Below, piece after piece: positions 61,266 through 64,000 of a DNA stretch of 64,000 nt. Position numbers and translations under genes: made by a program. Where the stretch lies: the NCBI RefSeq assembly GCF_000410875.1, contig NZ_AROI01000003.1, positions 186,001-250,000 on the forward strand. The letters run 5' to 3'. Numbering within the stretch: the stretch's first letter is position 1; every line of letters begins with the position of its first letter. The notes beneath the pieces were generated by a model. The model was not told where the DNA came from. It worked only from the letters and a program-made list of their open reading frames with translations, and ran no database searches. Origin of the DNA: Halopseudomonas pelagia CL-AP6. Its GTDB lineage: Bacteria; Pseudomonadota; Gammaproteobacteria; Pseudomonadales; Pseudomonadaceae.

Positions 61266-63020
61266 ATGGCCAGACCCTTCTCGTTCAAATTGCCGCTGTT
61301 TACCGCCCTGCGCGACAGCTTCAGGGAGGGTTACAGCCTGAGCACGCTGCGCGGTGACCTACTGGCCGGCATCACTGTCGGCATCATTGCCATTCCGTTG
61401 GCCATGGCGCTGGCGATTGCCATTGGCGTAGCGCCCCAGCATGGGCTATATACCGGCATTATCGGCGGTTTGATCATCGCCCTGGCCGGCGGTTCACGCT
61501 TCAACATATCTGGGCCGACCGCCGCTTTTGTCGTCATCCTGCTGCCCATCACCCAGAGCTATGGGCTGGGCGGGCTGCTGCTGGTGACCGGCATGTCGGG
61601 GGTTATTCTGCTGGCATTGGGTCTTGCTCGTATGGGTAATCTGATCCAGTTCGTGCCTTACCCGGTGGTAATGGGCTTTACCGCGGGTATCGGCATTGTG
61701 ATAGCCACGTTACAAATCAAGGATTTTTTCGGCCTGCAGAATGTCGGCCAGCACGAGAGCTATCTGGACCAGCTGCAGGCGCTCGCCTCAGCTGTACCGA
61801 GCATTCAGCTTGGCGACACGCTGGTCGGTCTGGCTACGCTGCTGATTCTAATCGGCTGGCCGTATCTGACTCGACGCGTGCCGGGTCATTTGGTGGCCTT
61901 GCTTGCGGGCAGCCTGCTGGCCGCCTTTTTACTGCAGTTAGACCTACAGGTCAGTACTCTGGGCTCACGTTTCAGCTACGAGCTAGACGGCATAACGCAC
62001 GCCGGCATTCCACCCTTTGCGCCGCAGTGGCTATTGCCCTGGACCTTGCCCGGCGCCGACGGCACGCCTTTGCAGGTGAACTTCAACCTGTTGCGCGAGC
62101 TGTTGCCGTTTGCTCTGGCAGTAGCCATGCTCGGCGCCATCGAATCACTGCTCTGTGCGCTGGTCGCCGACGGCATGGCCAATACCCGCCATGACCCTAA
62201 CGCCGAGCTGATGGGCCAAGGACTGGGCAATATGGTCGTGCCCTTCTTTGGCGGTATTACCGCTACAGCAGCCATTGCCCGGACGGCGACCAGCGTGCGT
62301 TCAGGCGCTCGCACACCCATGGCTGGGGTCTTCCACGCACTGGTCATTCTGCTCGCCGTGGTCCTGCTGGCGGACTTGTTCGCCTATCTGCCAATGGCGT
62401 CGCTGGCCGCCATGCTGCTGATCGTTGCCTGGAATATGAGCGAGGTCCCTCACGTGCTACATATGCTGCGCATCGGACCGCGTCAGGATGTCTGGGTGCT
62501 GCTGATCTGCCTGGTGCTGACGGTACTCTTCGATATGGTTCTGGCGGTCGGGGTGGGCCTGCTGTTGGCCTCGGTGATGTTTATTAAACGCATGGTCGAC
62601 TTGAGCCAGGGCGCCAAAATGCCCCGGCATCAGCATCTGGCCCTGTCAACGCTGCCCGATAGCGTCGCCTTGTACCAGATCAACGGCCCATTGTTTTTCG
62701 CCGCCGCAGACAAGGCCTTGAGTGCCATGAGCCGCTATGACGAAGACATCGCCTTCCTGGCGATCGATATGCAGGCAGTGCCAAGCATGGATATGAGCGC
62801 ACTGGTGATATTTGAAAAAGCCCTGAAGGACCTGGACCGGCGGGGAATCCGGATCTACCTGATCGGGGTAAATGCCTCGGTACGCCTGAAGCTCAAACGA
62901 GCCGGCGTAGGTGCGCTACCAGGACGCCGGCACTACGTGGCCAGCCCGGACCGGGCCGCCGAGCTAATTCGTCAGCAACTGGCCAGGGATGCCGTGACCG
63001 ACGCCTCAACGGTGAGTTGA
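61266..63020 (+). CDS. SulP-family anion transporter with STAS domain
   Basis: A 584-residue inner-membrane transporter of the SLC26/SulP family. The N-terminal LRGDLLAGITVGIIAIPLAMALAI and SGPTAAFVVILLPI are family motifs; about 12-14 membrane segments are followed by a C-terminal STAS domain (about 450-565, with FLAIDMQAVPSMDMSALVIFE). E. coli DauA/YchM (dicarboxylates) is the best-known relative. Substrates can be sulphate, bicarbonate or dicarboxylates. It is convergent with hpt (22 nt). Confidence 0.9.
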   Translation: MARPFSFKLPLFTALRDSFREGYSLSTLRGDLLAGITVGIIAIPLAMALAIAIGVAPQHGLYTGIIGGLIIALAGGSRFNISGPTAAFVVILLPITQSYGLGGLLLVTGMSGVILLALGLARMGNLIQFVPYPVVMGFTAGIGIVIATLQIKDFFGLQNVGQHESYLDQLQALASAVPSIQLGDTLVGLATLLILIGWPYLTRRVPGHLVALLAGSLLAAFLLQLDLQVSTLGSRFSYELDGITHAGIPPFAPQWLLPWTLPGADGTPLQVNFNLLRELLPFALAVAMLGAIESLLCALVADGMANTRHDPNAELMGQGLGNMVVPFFGGITATAAIARTATSVRSGARTPMAGVFHALVILLAVVLLADLFAYLPMASLAAMLLIVAWNMSEVPHVLHMLRIGPRQDVWVLLICLVLTVLFDMVLAVGVGLLLASVMFIKRMVDLSQGAKMPRHQHLALSTLPDSVALYQINGPLFFAAADKALSAMSRYDEDIAFLAIDMQAVPSMDMSALVIFEKALKDLDRRGIRIYLIGVNASVRLKLKRAGVGALPGRRHYVASPDRAAELIRQQLARDAVTDASTVS

Positions 63021-63042
63021 GGCGAATACGCCGCCGTCCGCG

Positions 63043-63600
63043 TCAGGCCTCAGGTATGGCAAAAATACCATTGGCATTGCGCCAATAGCCTTTGTAATCC
63101 AGACCAAAGCCAAAGATATAGCGATCCACCACCTGCAGTCCGGTAAAGTCCGCACGCATACCCACATAGGCCTTGCGATCGTGTTGCTTGTCGAGCAGCA
63201 CTGCGGTCAATACCTGACTGGCTCCGGCGTCGCGGCAATACTCGGTGATTGCAGCCAAAGTATGACCTTCATCGAGGATGTCATCGACAATCAGCACCGT
63301 ACGGCCCACCAGTGAATGCTCGGCGCGCGCCTTCCAGAACAGCTCACCCCCCGACAGCTTGTTGCGGTAACGCGTGGCATGCAGATAACCCACTTCCATC
63401 GGGAAATCCAAGCGCGTGACTAACTGCCCAGCGATCACCAGCCCGCCGTTCATGACGCTGTAGACGATCGGATTGGCTTCGGACAGCGCCGCATTGATCT
63501 CGGCCGCCATACGATCCATGGCAGCTTGTATCTCTGCCGCAGTAAACAGGCAATCGGCCTCGGCCTTGATTTTCCGAATGTGATCCAGATCGACGGACAT
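63043..63600 (-). CDS. hpt: Hypoxanthine-guanine phosphoribosyltransferase
   Basis: A 185-residue purine salvage enzyme. The PRPP-binding motif is VLIVDDILDEGHTLA (two acidic residues, near 100-114). SVMNGGLVIAGQL forms the flexible loop region, and DRYIFGFGLDYKGYWRN is the conserved base-binding C-terminal part. The start at 63600 (MSVDLDHIRKI) gives normal length, and CAGGA lies close upstream. It is divergent from upp, another salvage gene. Confidence 0.94.
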   Translation of the reverse strand: MSVDLDHIRKIKAEADCLFTAAEIQAAMDRMAAEINAALSEANPIVYSVMNGGLVIAGQLVTRLDFPMEVGYLHATRYRNKLSGGELFWKARAEHSLVGRTVLIVDDILDEGHTLAAITEYCRDAGASQVLTAVLLDKQHDRKAYVGMRADFTGLQVVDRYIFGFGLDYKGYWRNANGIFAIPEA

Positions 63601-63769
63601 GCAGGACTCCCGGTGGGTGCAAAGCGCAGTAAAGGCTGCGCAAAATACTGATCTTGGTCGCCAAACGCAAGCAAAGCCGCCCGCCAATTGAGCCAAAGAC
63701 GGATGACCGCAAACTGACATTAGTTTAGGCTATGCCCAATCTATGCGCCCCGCACGAGAGCCACTCCCG

Positions 63770-64000
63770 ATGAATGTTAAAGAAATACGCCACCCGCTGA
63801 TCCGCCACAAGCTGGGTCTGATGCGCCGTGCTGAAATCAGCACCAAGAACTTTCGCGAACTGGCACAGGAAGTCGCTGCGCTGTTGACCTACGAAGCGAC
63901 CCAGGACATGCCGATCGAATCCCAGCAGATCGAAGGCTGGTGCGGCACGGTAGAGGTAGAAAAGCTCTCTGGCAAGAAGGTCACGGTGGTGCCTATTCTA
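63770..64000 (+). CDS. upp: Uracil phosphoribosyltransferase, N-terminal part (partial at window edge)
   Basis: The first 77 residues of Upp, which makes UMP from uracil and PRPP. It begins [20 protein letters not shown], the conserved N-terminus of the family, and continues with [21 protein letters not shown]. The rest (about 135 residues, with the PRPP site) lies beyond the window. It is divergent from hpt (169 bp). Confidence 0.95.
   Translation, partial: MNVKEIRHPLIRHKLGLMRRAEISTKNFRELAQEVAALLTYEATQDMPIESQQIEGWCGTVEVEKLSGKKVTVVPIL

Overview
The window looks like chromosomal DNA of a gammaproteobacterium in the Pseudomonadaceae. The gene content matches Pseudomonas throughout: an fpvGHJK-fpvCDEF-type iron operon, a short LOV photoreceptor close to P. 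putida PpSB1-LOV, a PA4642-family protein, HopJ, lptFG beside pepA-holC-valS, and mreBCD-maf-rng-yhdP-tldD. A marine or environmental relative such as the Halopseudomonas (P. pertucinogena) lineage is my guess. No rRNA, tRNA, CRISPR array, insertion sequence, phage gene or integron was seen. The genes are densely packed, most are core genes, and many are joined by ATGA or 8-11 nt overlaps.

Layout. 1-9.1 kb: the 3' end of an acyl-CoA dehydrogenase gene, mscK, the EF-P paralogue efpL, a carboxylesterase, an RhlB-type RNA helicase, and a PIN-PhoH ATPase. 9.2-12.2 kb: yaaA, a class II aldolase divergent from a Crp/Fnr regulator, and a flavodoxin. 12.3-16.8 kb: a probable blue-light response locus, with a short LOV protein, a MerR/LitR-like regulator whose cobalamin site is degenerate, a DCC (DUF393) protein, a small unknown protein and the pterin operon folM-folE-folX. 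TGTACA elements cluster in its intergenic regions. 16.9-18.0 kb: DUF1244, HopJ and RDD proteins. 18.1-26 kb: lptG/lptF divergent from pepA, then holC, an unknown gene and valS. 26-29 kb: an SLC13 permease and the nucleoid-associated protein YejK.

29.1-35.4 kb: a Fur box precedes eight tightly coupled genes matching the P. aeruginosa operon that strips iron from ferripyoverdine in the periplasm and takes it in. 35.4-42.1 kb: an accessory stretch with a UMF1 transporter overlapping a class D beta-lactamase, a YadGH-type ABC exporter, an exported unknown, a GST, a GIY-YIG protein and a one-domain asparaginase homologue. 42.1-53.0 kb: a long leftward series, mreB-mreC-mreD-maf-rng-yhdP-nitrilase-tldD, covering cell shape, envelope and RNA processing. 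53.3-56.6 kb: gatCAB (Glu/Asp-tRNA amidotransferase). 56.6-64 kb: an RlpA-like protein, a frameshifted BCCT transporter, a YajG-like lipoprotein, small conserved unknowns, a SulP transporter, hpt, and the start of upp.

Most notable: the LOV/LitR light locus with repeated TTGTACAGAA elements next to folate/pterin genes; mreC, whose reading frame has no ordinary start codon at the conserved N-terminus and may begin at ATC; a one-base frameshift in the BCCT gene; the Fur-box fpv operon in a window without pyoverdine genes, with a histidine-free binding protein; and a class D beta-lactamase translationally coupled to an MFS transporter.
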